Below are positions 1 to 11,704 of a stretch of DNA of 57,236 nt, piece by piece. This DNA comes from an uncultured Schlesneria sp. GTDB lineage: Bacteria; Planctomycetota; Planctomycetia; Planctomycetales; Planctomycetaceae. A program made the position numbers and the translations under genes. Location: assembly GCA_903858935.1 (NCBI GenBank), contig CAIOKO010000254.1, forward strand, positions 1 through 57,236. Reading direction: 5' to 3'. Within the stretch, counting starts at the first letter, position 1, and each line of letters starts with the position of its first letter. The notes beneath the pieces are model-generated. The model did no database searches and was not told the DNA's origin. It saw only the letters and a program-made list of their open reading frames with translations.

Positions 1-3000
1 CCACTGGCGACTGACGTTGACGCCGCAATACCAGTCGTGCTGGTCCCCGTGACATAAATAGTGAAATTCTGGGTCAGGGATAATCCCCCCTGATCGGTGT
101 TCGTTATCGGGACATTTTTATAGACCCCCACCGGCACTGACGCCGCAAGCATCAGATTGCCCTTTCCATCGATAGAAAAGAGAGGGACTGCAGTCGGCCC
201 GTTCAAAAACGTCGGACTTGCAATTGAATAATTAAAAGTCTGTGGCACAAAATTCGAATCCGGGTCGGTGGTTGTCAGCGTCCCCACCATCGTCGCACTG
301 GTCAGATTGGTGGCCACCAGATTGGAGTTGAGCGAGACGGCGGTCGGTCGATGATTGGCAACCACACAGAACGTAAACGAACTGGCTGTCGGGTCATTGT
401 CCTGGATGGTGACCAGCCCTGTCGGCGTTCCTGCGACATTGGCGTTTAGCTGCAACGTCAAGCTGACACTGGCCCCCACCGCAACAGATTGGTTTACCGA
501 AAAGTTATTGATGACACTGAACCCGCTGGGGACCGTTACGGGTTGCAGGACAAGTGGTGCATTCCCCTGGTTTGTGACCGTGAAAACCTGTGATCCTGCT
601 GATCCGGCAGGATCGCTGTTAATGTTGATCGTGCTGGTTCCATTCGTCAGAGTGTTTGCTCCCTGCTGGACCACCAGCACAGGATCGGTCGCTCCGATCG
701 GTCTGACAATCCCCGTGACGTTGAACGTAAACAGACTGGACGTCGTATCACTGTCGGCAATCAGCACAACTCCGCTGAATGCACCGGTCGCCGCGGCGCT
801 CAGCTGCAAGGTGAAGCTGGCACTGGCCCCGATGGCGATCGATTGATTCGGCGTGAAGTTCGTTCCCGTCACAATGGAGAATCCGTCTGGCACCGTCACT
901 GGTTGCACAACGAGCGGCGCATTCCCTGTATTCGTCACGGTGATGACCGCCGTCGCCGGTCTGCCGAACGGTGTCGTTCCGAGGTTGACCGTTCCTATGC
1001 CATTTGCGAGGACCGTCAAACCCTTCTGGGCCACGATCTTCGGAGCAGTGACCGTTCCTCTGACGTTAAACGTAAACGGACTGGCCGCCCTGTCGTTGCA
1101 ACCGATCGTCACAGTGCCCGACGGTGAACCGGTTGCGGTGGCGTTCAGCTGCAGTGTGAACGTGGCACTTGAACCTGGGGCGATCGATTGGCCCGTGGTG
1201 AAGTCGATCCCGGCGACAATCGAGAAACCTGACGGAACTGATACCGACGTCATGGCCAGTGGGATGTTGCCGTTGTTCAATACCGTGATCACTTGTGTGA
1301 CGGGTGTCCCGATAAGTGTGCTTCCCATGTTGACCGTTCCGGACCCGTTGGCCAGGGCTGTGGTCCCCTGCTGGAGCACAATCTTTGGCGAGACCAGCGT
1401 TCCCGTGACGGTGAATGTAAACGGGCTTCCGGTCGAGACATTGTTGGGAATCGTGACCACACCGCTCGACGTTGCCGTCAGATTCGCGTTCAGTTGTAGC
1501 GTAAAGCTAGCGCTTGCGCCCGATGCGATCGATTGATTCGCCGTGAAGTTTGTGCCGGGGACGATCGAGAAGCCGGCTGGCACTGTGACCGGCTGCACAA
1601 TTAAGGCGGTATTGCCGTAATTAGTAACGGTGATTGTTTGTGTAAGCGGCGTTCCAAGATTGGAAGTCCCAAAGTCAACCAGGCCGGTCCCGTTATTGAC
1701 GGCGCCGTCGTAGTCCGAGACCACGATCGAAGGGCCGGTATTCGTGAGATTCAAAAAACCAGTCGCGGTGGACCCGCGATAAACCGCACCCAATGAGAAG
1801 GGCACAATGTACAACGCACGATGTGCATCGTCTGGCTGGATTGTAACGTCCTGGAAATTTGAACTTGCGGATTGCCCCGTAAGACTATTCGAACCGCTGA
1901 CGCCGGTGGTTCCATTAAAAAACGTCAGTGCGCCGAGGTTATTACTGTAACCTGGACTGTTGACGAGATAGTTGCCGTTACTCAGGCCGGTGATCCCGCC
2001 GGAACCCAGTTGATCGTTTGCCGTGATTCCGATCTGGCTGTTCGCTACGGTGACGGAACCTGTTACACCCTTGGTTCCATTTCCAAACGTCACCGCGCCC
2101 GCGTTGGTCACCGCTCCGTTGCGCCAATGGTTACTGTCGACAACGTAGTTGCCGTTGCTCAATGCAGTGACGCCTCCATTACCCACATAATCACCTGATG
2201 TGGACCCAACCAGGCTATTTGAAGGGCTGACAGGTCCTGCGACGCCTGTCGTTCCACTGCCCCAGGTTACGGCACCCGCGTAGGCCAAATCACCGTTGTG
2301 CCAAGTCGTCGTCGCGATGACGTAGTTGCCGTTGCTCAATGCCGTGACGCCTTTTAATCCGACGAAGTCACCAGACGTGAAACCGACCAGGCTATTTGCC
2401 GAACTAACAAGGCCAGTCACACCTGCTGTCCCGCTGCCCCAGGTTACTGCGCCTGCGTTGGAAATCGCCCCGTTATTCCAGGTCCAACTGTCCACAACAT
2501 AGCTGCCATTGCTGAGCGCGGTGACACCCCCCGGGCTGCCCCCCTCCCCCAACACTGTCGTTAAACGTGGATCCGACCAGGCTATTCGCTGCACTCACCA
2601 CACCCTTCACACCTGTCGTCCCGCTGCCCCACGTCACTGCACCTGCATTGGAAATCGCCCCGTTATTCCAGGATGAACTGTCCACAACATAGTTGCCGTT
2701 GCCCAGCGCCGTGATGCCGTCGAAGCCCACCCTGTCACCTGGCGTGGATCCGACAAGACTATTCGCTGAACTCACCGCGCCTGCCACGCCCGTTGTCCCG
2801 CTCCCCCAGGTCACAGCGCCGACCCTCGCGAGCGCACCGTTATTCCAAGATGGAATGGCCACGACATAGTTGCCGTTGCTGAGCGCCGTGACACCTCTGA
2901 GACCCACGTTGTCACCTGGCGATGACCCGACTAAACTATTCGCCGAACTCACCACCCCTTTCACGCCAGTTGTCCCACTGCCCCAAGTCACGGCACCAGC

Positions 3001-6000
3001 GCCGGCAATCAACCCGTTATTCCAATACGAACTCTCCACGACATAGTTGCCGTTACTTAAAGCCGTGACACCCCCATCGCCCACGTTGTCATCTGGAGTG
3101 GACCCGACCAGGCTATTCGCTGAACTCACCACGCCAATCACGCCGTTTGTCCCGCTGCCCCAAGTCACGGCGCCTGCAGATGAAGTCGCGCCGTTATTCC
3201 AAAATGAACTGTCCACGACATAGTTGCCGTTGCTGAGCTTCGTAACACCGTCGGAACCCACAGAGTCACCTGACGTGGACCCGACCAGACTATTTACTGA
3301 ACTCACCACCCCTTTTACGCCGGTTTTCCCGCTGCCCCAGGTCACGGCGCCCACATGAGCAACGGACCCGTTAGTCCAGGAAGGACTGTCTACGACATAG
3401 TTGCCGTTGCTGAGCGCGCTAACACTATACCCAACATTGTCATATTCTGTGGACCCGACCAGACTATTCGCTGAACTCACCTTGCCAGCCACGCCGGTTG
3501 TCCCACTGCCCCACGTTACGGCCCCCGTACCGGCGACAGACCCGTTATTCCAAGATGGACTGTCCACGACTTAGTTGCCGTTGTTCAATGCTGTGACACC
3601 CCCGCCACCCACAGAGTCAGCAGACGTAGACCCGACCAGACTATTCGTTGAACTAATCAGCCCTTTTACGCCCGTTGTCCCGCTCCCCCAAGTGACGGCA
3701 CCCGCACTGGCCATCGACCCATTATTCCAAGACGGACTGCTTACCACATAGTTGCCATAGCTCAATGCCGTGACGATCCCGCCACCGACCGAGTCAGTTG
3801 GCATAGCCCCGACCAGGCTGTTAGCTGCGCTCACAATCCCGTTGACGCCAGTTGCTCCACTGGCCCAGGTGACGGCACCAATGCCTCCATTCCAATTCGG
3901 GCTGTCGATCACAAAATTTCCGTTGGTCAGCGCAGTAATTCCGCTTAAACCATAAACCGTGCCGTATCCGATCTGGTCTCCCGCGTGCGAACCGGTGAGC
4001 GTACTGATCAGCGCGCCTGTTTGTCCGTTGTACAGATACACCGCTCCCGCCCCGGTTCCCGACGAAGTGTTGCCACCCCCCGCATCGTCGTTCACCGCAG
4101 TGATCACGACGTTGCCGTTACTCAACGCAGTGACTGTGGCACCGAATTGGTTTCCCGGTTTGGGATGTGGATCGACAAACTGCAGTGTGGCGTTTTTTGT
4201 TACCGTCCCCGAGACATTGAAACGAAACGGGCTGGCCGATGGGTCATTATCGGCAATCGTGACCACGCCGCTATACGAGCCAGTCGCGATGGCATTGAGT
4301 TGCAGTGTGAATTGGGTACTGGAACCCGCAGGAATCGACTGATTCGGTAAGAAGTTATTCAACACGCTGAATCCGGCCGGAACCGTGACCGGCTGCACGA
4401 TCAGTTGCGTTGTTCCATTATTCGTGACGGTGATCACCTGTGCGAGCGGAGCGCCTACTGTCGTATTACCGAAGCTCAGGGTTCCGTTTCCGTTCGTGAC
4501 CTTACCCAGGCTATCCGTGACGGCAATCGACGGGCCGCTGGTCGTGACAAGTGAGAAGCCGGTCGCAATCGATCCTCGATAGACATGCCCCGATCGATCT
4601 TGCGGAAAATTGGCATAAACAGCACCTGACGAATTGTCCGTAATGATCCCGATGGAGCCTGGATTTTTACTCGCCGACATCCCGATCAGGCTATTCTGAC
4701 CGCTCACGGCACCGCTGATACCTGTCGTCCCGTCCCCAAATGTGACTGCGCCAAGATCTCCATTCCAAAAGGAACTGTTGACGATGTAATTGCCGTTATT
4801 CAACGCCGTGACATCGCCTGTGCCCACCTGATCATTTTTTGTGTTCCCGACCAGGCTGTTGGCTGAATTGACGACTCCCATCACACCGGTTAAACCGTTG
4901 CCGAACGTGACCGCTCCCGCTTTCACGACGGCCCCATTATTCCAATTTGAACTGTCGATCACATAGTTACCGTTGCTGAGCGACGTAACACCATCACGTC
5001 CGACGTTGTCACCTGACGTGGACCCGACCAGGCTATTCGCTGAACTCACCGCGCCGGTCACGCCTGCTGTCCCGCTTCCCCACGTGACGGCACCCGCATT
5101 GGCAATCGACCCGTTATGCCAATACGAACTGTCCACGACATAGTTGCCGTTGCTGAGCGCTGTGACACTATCGAACCCAACAGAGTCATAATCCGCGGAA
5201 CCGACCAGGCTATTGGCATCGCTGACGATCCCAATCACGCCCGTTGTTCCACTACCCCAGGTCACAGCACCAGCGTTGGCGAAAGCACCGTTGCTCCAAT
5301 CCGGACTGTTCACGACATAGTTGCCGTTACTCAATGCCGTGATACCCCCGTTGCCCACGTGGTCACCTGACGTGGACCCGACGAGGCTATTCGCTGAACT
5401 CACTACGCCGTTCACGCCTGTTGTCCCATCGCACAACGTTACAGCACCCACATTGGCAATCGCCGCGTTATGCCAATACGAACTGTCCACGACATAGTTG
5501 CCGTTGCTCAATGCCGTGACACCCCCGTCACCCACGGTGTCACCTGAGATGGACCCGACGAGGCTATTCGCTGAACTCACTACGCCGATCACGCCAGTTG
5601 TCCCGCTACACCAGGTCACGGCGCCCACACCGTAGATCGACCCGTTATTCCAATGCGAACTTGCCACAACATAGTTACCGTTGCTGAGCGCCGTGACACC
5701 ATCGCTCCCAACAGCGTCATACGACGTGGACCCGACCAGGCTATTCGCAGCGCTGATATACCCCGTTACGCCAGTCGTCTCGCTTCCAAACGTTACCGCT
5801 CCGGCATTCATCGCCGAGCCGTTTGCCCAACCGGGGCTATTGACAACGTAGTTGCCGTTGTCCTAAAGCGTCAAAATCCCTTGACTGCCCGCCGCATCGC
5901 CGGACACATTCCCGACCAGACTATTGGTCGCGCTGATGAGTCCCGTGATACCCGCCGTCCCGCTGCTCCACGTGACGGCACCGATCTTGTTGTTCCACGC

Positions 6001-6933
6001 CGGACTGTCGATGACATAATTTCCACGACTTAATGCCGTGATGCCACTGCTTCCCACAGAGTCGCTTTTTGAGCTGCCAATCAGGCTGTTGGTCGCATCA
6101 ACGGCTCCCTTCACCCCCGACGTCCCGCTGCCCCACGTCACAGCGCCAAAATTGTTGTTCCATGCCGGACTGTCGACGACATAGTTGCCATTGCTGAGCG
6201 CCGTGACACCGCTGCTTCCCGTAAAATCATTTTTAGCGATGCCGACCAGGCTATTGGCAGCGCTAACAGTTCCTGTCCCACCAGATGTCCCGTTGCCCCA
6301 CGTCACCGCTCCGAAATTGTTGTTCCATGCCGGACTGTCGACGACATAATTGCCGTTGCTAAGTGCTGTGATGCCGCCACCGTTACTGGTGTCGCCTACA
6401 TGGTCATTTGGCAAAGTTCCTACCAGACTGTTCGCAGCACTCACGCTCCCCGCGACGCCCGAAGTTCCGTTACCCCACGTCACCGCTCCCAGACCGCCAT
6501 TCCATTTTGGGCTGTCGATCACAAAATTGCCGTTGGTCAGCGCCGACACACCACCTGAGCCCAAGTGATCTCCCGGATGCGATCCAGACAGAGTGCTGAT
6601 CAACGCCCCGGTTTGACCGTTGTACAGGTAAACCGCCCCTGCCCCGGAATCGCCGACTGTACTTCCTCCGCCAGAGTCGTCGTTCGGTGCCGTAATCACG
6701 ACGTTACCGTTGGCAACCGGAGTCACCGTTGCGCCGAATTGATTTCCAACTTGAGGGTGCGGGTCAACGAACTCCGATGGCGAGGCGCTCAGCAGTGTTC
6801 GTAACTCGAGCTGTTGGGCAGCCCATGGAATACTTCGCCGAGGCCGCGGCTGCAGCCGGGCCGGAGTCATTGCTAACTGGCGGAACAAAGTCTCAAGAAG
6901 TGACAAGGTAATTCCTTTGGACGATTTCGGCAC
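1..6933 (-). pseudogene. Giant LEPR-XLL repeat surface protein, interrupted, 3' end outside window
   Basis: A single minus-strand frame starts at a GTG (6931-6933) and runs to about 2530, broken by TAG at 5863-5865 and TAA at 3568-3570. A frameshift at about 2530-2555 moves the reading to another frame, which stays open to base 1. The N-terminus carries LELRTLLSA, the planctomycete LEPR-XLL surface-protein signal. Then come a VDPHP-type module, eleven GAVTW repeats, one choice-of-anchor-D-like domain (about 4190-4560), a second VDPHP module, twelve more repeats, four tandem choice-of-anchor-D-like domains (about 355-1750) and a cadherin-like start. The TAA replaces the Tyr codon of the repeat motif NGNYVVD. 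The TAG sits in an otherwise well-kept repeat, and homology continues past all three lesions. The gene is either recently inactivated or carries sequencing errors in a repetitive region. A function as secreted adhesin or surface protein is inferred only from its architecture. Confidence 0.75.
1870..6560 (-). repeat. About 23 tandem coding repeats of roughly 59 codons
   Basis: Inside the giant gene a unit of about 177 bp (59 codons) recurs about 23 times in two arrays, roughly 4690-6560 and 1870-4160. A choice-of-anchor-D block and a second copy of the N-terminal module separate them. Each unit reads as TALSNGNYVVDSPSWNNG, then GAVTWGSGTTGV and SSANSLVGS with short linkers. Shorter units lack the middle NNGS segment. 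The pattern resembles the Pfam repeat of unknown function DUF5650 (from memory, unchecked) and could form beta-propeller-like blades. Near-identity between neighbouring copies at DNA level suggests ongoing recombination. Confidence 0.8.
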
Positions 6934-7092
6934 GAAGTGGAATCGCCATTTTTAAAAAGTGAATGAATTCTCGAGAAGCAGATAAGCATTTGCAAGAACG
7001 ATATTGCCGGTCAGATGGGATTAGCTGGATGAGCCAGCTGGGCAGGATTCGAAGTTATGGAAGAATTCGGGCAACGGCAACGACGAAGTCAA

Positions 7093-7149
7093 TCCAACGA
7101 AACCCCATTTCCCCTGCGGCAGTGGCTAACGGACCTTTGCACCAGCCCG
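7093..7149 (+). repeat. Dispersed palindromic repeat, copy 1
   Basis: This copy reads CGAAACCCCA, a C/G-rich hairpin, then GGCTAACGGACCTTTGCACC. Two more copies exist in the window: an inverted one at 7288-7340 and a direct one at 25457-25510. The shared core is a G/C palindrome followed by AACGG..CT.TTGC.CCAGC. It is too short to code and lies between genes, like a REP-type element. Confidence 0.6.
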
Positions 7150-7287
7150 CACCGCCGTTCATCGATACGTTTTAACGGAATTTCCAAAAAACACTCTGAA
7201 ACGTTAGCCCGATGCGCAAGCGATGGATCATATTCCGGTGAAACCGAAGAGAAGATCCTTCGCTTGTGCGTCGTACTAACGAATAAA

Positions 7288-7340
7288 CCGGGCTAGGGCA
7301 AAGGCCCGTTAACCACCCCCGCAGGGGGGGTGGGGTTGCG
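7288..7340 (-). repeat. Dispersed palindromic repeat, copy 2 (inverted)
   Basis: Read on the minus strand this matches the copy at 7093-7149, giving a large inverted pair about 140 bp apart. The core stem CCACCCCC/GGGGGTGG (about 7311-7332) lies just downstream of the stop of the minus-strand gene ending at 7369. It could therefore also act as a transcript end, although no clear T-run follows it. Confidence 0.6.
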
Positions 7341-7368
7341 CTTTTAATGGAGCTCCGCTCACGCGAAA

Positions 7369-9537
7369 TCAAAATGACGGGACATTCCGGAACCGGGGAT
7401 TGACCCTGGGTGCGCCGAAGTAGTAATTGAACATGACGCGCAACTCACCGTCATAAGCACGATTCACACCCGTCTCGAACGGCAGGACGTAACCGACAGA
7501 CAGGTACTTGTCATTGCCAAACACCGTCGTGGCACCAATCACCCCGTTGAGCTGCGAGATATTCTTCGTCCCTTGGCCGGGGTTTCCGTAGAAACCGCTC
7601 ACCGTGTCTTCGCGTTGCAACGACTGGTTGTAGTGCATTTCGATCGTCGGCGCGAATCCCGTCAGGCCGCGTTCATAGGGATTTGTTGTCTTGTAAATCC
7701 AATAGCCCGTATTCGCACTCAGGTACATGAAATTCGTATCATTCAGCGAACCCGCTCGCGAAAGCCCCGTTGTGGCAGAGGTCACGGTCCACGTCGCAGG
7801 ATTTGGATTGGAACTGTTCAGCACCGGATACACGGCCGCGTTATAAACCGTGTTACCGTTGGTCGCGAAGTCAAGCTGTGCCACCGATTGGGCGAAGAAC
7901 CGGTCGTTTGGCGTATACACCGATCCGAGATACGGCATCAGGTGGACCGCTTCGTTTCGGATCTTGAGAATGTCAATCGAACTCGTCTGAGTATAAGCTC
8001 CGTCAACTGCCTTGATCGAATATCCGTTCACGGAATATTCGGTACTGGCAGCCGTTGGTAATTGAATCCCCAGTCCAGTTGCAATCGACAGTTTCGAATC
8101 AGTGTAGAGCAGGGCTTTCAGGTATGTCGTCTGATTACCGAGCAGGATATTGCTGGTATTTGTCACGCCGGTCAGGTTCACGCTATCGATTGTCGTCGCA
8201 AACGGGACTCGGACTTCTACGGACATTCGCTGGTTGAAGAATGTCTTTTCGAAACCGGGGGTCAGCCGATTGACGTTGATCGCATGCCCATCGACCACAA
8301 TGGCGCTGTTTTGAAAATAGCTGTAGTTAAAAAAGACCCGGTCACGCGGAACAGGACTCGCGTTATCAACAAGTTTCTGAACACCTCCTGCGGCGAGACT
8401 CGGCGAGTACACACTCGTACTCGTATTCGAAGTCAGGACTGAAAGAATAGGAACTTGAGTCGTCGAACTGGCCCCGCCTGTAAAGACGATGGGCTGAGCA
8501 TGGTAGTTTGGCGGTTGCGTGTCGCTGAAAAACGCATAGACCGTATCGACGGCGCTTTGCGTCGTTCCAAATTTTGTAATCGGCGCACCAACGGCAATGA
8601 CGTCATTCAGCGGGTGTCCATTGACGGATGTGGGAGGGGCACTCTGCAAAGTGCCGAGCTGACCTATAAACCCGGGCCCCGTGTTGACTTGAGTACTTGT
8701 GAAGGGAATAAAGTAACCAACCGGATTGGCCGAATTCGGGGGAATGGTGTTGAGCTGGTAGGTTGGCGGTGTCGTTGTGTTGTTGATGCCCGGAACGTTG
8801 GTTCTGTAGACGTAGTTTTCGGTGCCAGCCGCTGGCACAAACGGATTAGACACAGGTCCGCTTGTATTCACGGACCGGAAATAAAGTTGCGCCGGAGTGG
8901 GTGTGCCCGGTGTTGAGACCGACGCGAAGCCGAGTGCAAGAGGTGTTGCACCGGGCGTTTGAGGAGAATTATGGATCGGCGTTCCAGGGACGTTCAGTAC
9001 GTTTCCGCCAGGTGCAAAAAAATCGCCAAAAAATCCCGGGACGTGATTTCTGGACTGCAACTGACCTTGCCCGGCACCAAGCTGCCCGAAACTGGGTGGT
9101 GCGGCCGCTGCTGGTCGCGGGACTGGATTAGCAGCATTTTGTGCCGATGGAGCCGTTGCCGGCGATGGCGTCGAACTGCCTGCTGCGTTGGCCGGCTTCT
9201 TGTCGTCTGTTTTGGGTTTGGTTTCTGTTTGAGATTGACCAGAAGTTGTGTCGCCGTTTGCGGGTGACGATTGTCTCGCGTTTGGATCGGTGATCGGTTT
9301 GGCAGGTGTTTCGCTGGCCGACGACGGTGACGGCTTTGTTGCCGGCAGCGAATCACTTTTTTGATTGTCGGATTGCGAAAAGGCTTCCAGGTTACTGGCT
9401 TGGGCCGACTGAAACGGCAGCCCCAAAAGAATCGCGAGAAAGACGAGCTCGGCGAGAAAACGGAAATGCGATCTGACGGACTTGTCCCGCCAACGCCTCA
9501 TGCGGCGAAGTTGCGTGGATCTCCGCGCAAGATTCAT
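7369..9537 (-). CDS. Secreted outer-membrane-like protein of unknown family
   Basis: This 722-residue protein starts at an ATG preceded by AAGGAA. The N-terminus has an Arg-rich head and a hydrophobic stretch (LAELVFLAILLGL) ending near QAQAS-like residues, which fits an export signal. Residues about 50-150 form a low-complexity Pro/Ser/Thr/Gln linker. The rest is rich in alternating polar and hydrophobic segments with many Tyr, Phe and Asn. It ends in GELRVMFNYYFGAP and closes with Phe, as outer-membrane beta-barrels often do. No enzyme motif is visible. It is probably a cell-envelope barrel or porin-like protein. That role is inferred from composition only, and the family was not recognised. 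It is a single-gene transcript by spacing. Confidence 0.75.
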   Translation of the reverse strand: MNLARRSTQLRRMRRWRDKSVRSHFRFLAELVFLAILLGLPFQSAQASNLEAFSQSDNQKSDSLPATKPSPSSASETPAKPITDPNARQSSPANGDTTSGQSQTETKPKTDDKKPANAAGSSTPSPATAPSAQNAANPVPRPAAAAPPSFGQLGAGQGQLQSRNHVPGFFGDFFAPGGNVLNVPGTPIHNSPQTPGATPLALGFASVSTPGTPTPAQLYFRSVNTSGPVSNPFVPAAGTENYVYRTNVPGINNTTTPPTYQLNTIPPNSANPVGYFIPFTSTQVNTGPGFIGQLGTLQSAPPTSVNGHPLNDVIAVGAPITKFGTTQSAVDTVYAFFSDTQPPNYHAQPIVFTGGASSTTQVPILSVLTSNTSTSVYSPSLAAGGVQKLVDNASPVPRDRVFFNYSYFQNSAIVVDGHAINVNRLTPGFEKTFFNQRMSVEVRVPFATTIDSVNLTGVTNTSNILLGNQTTYLKALLYTDSKLSIATGLGIQLPTAASTEYSVNGYSIKAVDGAYTQTSSIDILKIRNEAVHLMPYLGSVYTPNDRFFAQSVAQLDFATNGNTVYNAAVYPVLNSSNPNPATWTVTSATTGLSRAGSLNDTNFMYLSANTGYWIYKTTNPYERGLTGFAPTIEMHYNQSLQREDTVSGFYGNPGQGTKNISQLNGVIGATTVFGNDKYLSVGYVLPFETGVNRAYDGELRVMFNYYFGAPRVNPRFRNVPSF

Positions 9538-10270
9538 TGCATTTCCTTATGCGTTCAAATCATCGCGATGTTAATCTCGTGATCTTCTTCCAATTGTTCT
9601 CTTGTATCGACGGGGATTCGGATCTAATTCGCGGTCGCTTGCCAGCGCACGAGAATCGTTTCATTCGTTAAACTCGATTTGAGATCAATTCCAGGTGCAC
9701 GGCACTTGTTTCCGGCAGAATGAAATACGTCAACGGGGGCGAACTTTCGTCTTGAAGAGGCCGACGCTGGCAGCGTCGACAGCGATCAGCCAACCGGACG
9801 CCGTTTCCGACCCAGAAGGCTGCTGCCGATTTTGATGGAAGTGGATCATTTCATCAGCACCTTCCAAACGTTAAGAAGCAATTCATTACTTCCTATTGAC
9901 TTCCGCGGTAATATCTATGTATTATTTTTGTCGCTATTTTATTTAATGGAATCGAAAGTTTCAGGAAGGGGAAAACCATGGTCATATGAGATTTCGAGAG
10001 TCGCTTTTGCCGACAAAGAGTCCGTGAGTTCGTGTCTACGCCTCGCCTGGACTTTTTGAAACCAAAACCTGACAACGACGATTGATCTTTGACATCTTGG
10101 AAAACAAATTTAATACGGATCGAGCCGCCATCGTTTTTGGCGGCGAACGATCCGTGGCGGTTCGTTTTTTGGCGGCCGTCAATGGCGGCATTTTTTCGCG
10201 TATTCGCCCTTTGTTGTTTTCGCGATCCTTGTGGTGTGTTCGCTTTACCGGAATTGAAGATGAAGACTGA
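9538..10270. other. Non-coding stretch, AT-rich
   Basis: No convincing gene is present; the short reading frames lack ribosome sites and protein-like composition. A hairpin GCCGCCA/TGGCGGC with a TCGTTTT loop lies at about 10125-10145, inside a stretch where GGCGGC recurs four times within 70 bp. The region separates the barrel-like gene from the tandem repeats at 10.3-11.6 kb. Confidence 0.5.
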
Positions 10271-10294
10271 TCACGAAAATGCGAAACCTCGAAA

Positions 10295-11620
10295 CCGTGA
10301 ACTCAATCGAACTCGGGTGAACTCGGGTAAACTTTTTAACGACAGAAAACGGGGTAGTGATCTCTGAAACCTTATTATTTACAAGGATCGGTCGAAGTCG
10401 CGCGAACTCAGGTGAACTTTTACATCAGATTTCGTGGTGCGTGATGACGGTAGAACGGAAGAGAACGAAGAGTCCGAGGGCGGGCCGAAACTGCAGAAAG
10501 TCGTCATGTGAAAGTCGTGAGTAGAGAAAACAAGAAGAGTCCGAAGGCTTACGCTGCTCGGCTCGCCTGGGAGCAGAGGTGGGATTCGAAGACGGTCGAA
10601 CTGCGACGAACTCGAACGAACTCGGGCGCCGTGAAAAAAGTGACGAAAACCCTATGAATTACGAGGAATGGTCGAAGTTGATCGAACTTGATCGAACTGT
10701 GACACCAAATTTTGCGGTGATTTAATTTCTGCAGGACAGAAGAGAAGATTTTTGAACAGAAGGACACGAAGTTAACGAAGGGAAGAGAATCACAGGAGAA
10801 CTTTGGTCGGTTGTGCGGGGTCGGGAGACCAATCGCACAACTGGGGCATCTGTCGAACTTGATCGAACTGCGACGAACTCGAACCAACTCGGGCGCCGTG
10901 AAAAAAGCGACAAAAACCCTATGAATTACGAGGAATGGTCGAACTTGATCGAACTGTGACACCAAATTTTGCGGTGATTTAATTTCTGCAGGACAGAAGA
11001 GAAGATTTTTGAACAGAAGGACACGAAGTTAACGAAGGGAAGAGAATCACAGGAGAACTTTGGTCGGTTGTGTGGGGTCGGGAGACCAATCACACAACTG
11101 GGGCGTCTGTCGAACTTGATCGAACTGCGACGAACTCGATCGAACTCGAACACTCCCAAAAACCGGGAAAACAATTGCCAAAAGCCCATTATTTACGAGG
11201 AATGGTCGAAGTCGATCGAACTTGATCAAACTGTGACACCCATTCTTGCCGGGAACTCGGTTTGAGCGAAATCCGAGAAAGAATGGTTGAACGGAAGGGT
11301 ACGGGGGCTGACGCACCCAGGCTCGCCTTGACTGTTTTTTTTCGTGTGTTTGGTGTGTTTCGTGGTTCAGATTCTTCTCGTGATTGGGTTGCGGGCGAAG
11401 CCCGCGCAAGGTTGCCTTTTGTTCAAAAGTTTTGCATTTTCGAATGCTTGCACAGGTTTTGTGGTGGGCCTCGAAGACTCGACCGCACTCTGCGGACACA
11501 CCAGATTGAACTTGGTCAACTTGACCAACTTTGCCAACTTGATCAAATTCAACTCTGAAAAAAAGCCTATGTAATACGGAACTTGGTCAACTTTACCAAC
11601 TTAGCCAATATTTTTTCGAT
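10295..11620. repeat. 267-bp intergenic tandem repeats with 9-10-bp CGAACT/CAACT arrays
   Basis: The segment ACGAGGAATGGTCGAA recurs at 10661, 10928 and 11195, exactly 267 bp apart, with a diverged copy at about 10381 and another near 11575. The first two full units are almost identical. Each unit holds one or two arrays in which CGAACT returns every 10 bp. Around 11506-11610 the motif is CAACT every 9-10 bp. Unit 1 has one more decamer than unit 2 in its first array and fewer in its second, so the 267-bp period is kept. The region also holds a C/G hairpin next to the 'GCGGGCGAAGCCCGC' palindrome (about 11390). No cas genes are nearby, and the spacing is wrong for CRISPR. Confidence 0.8.
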
Positions 11621-11704
11621 TGTTTGGTGGGCCTCGAAGACTCGACGCCACCCTACGTCAGATGTCACGAAACCTTGACTGAAACTGCTTTGGAGATTGA
11701 TTCG

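Noticed and set aside
355-1536. Plus-strand frames of 163 and 227 codons at the left edge
   Set aside because: They are mirror frames of the choice-of-anchor-D-like domains of the minus-strand giant gene. Their repeated CNVKL/CSVKL pattern is just the domain repeat read backwards.
7172-7372. Minus frame across the palindromic repeat
   Set aside because: It is formed by the G/C-rich repeat copy and lacks a ribosome site.
9832-10367. Several short frames in the AT-rich gap
   Set aside because: No ribosome sites or family resemblance; they lie in a repeat-bearing intergenic region.
10549-11499. Minus frames that repeat the same peptide (SIKFDQ, KFSCDSLPF)
   Set aside because: The 267-bp unit equals 89 codons, so the frames persist through repeats without selection. 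Start sites and composition are poor, and the unit is better explained as a DNA-level tandem repeat.
10295-11620. CRISPR array
   Set aside because: Repeats are 267 bp apart with internal decamers, not 25-40-bp repeats with unique spacers, and no cas genes are near.
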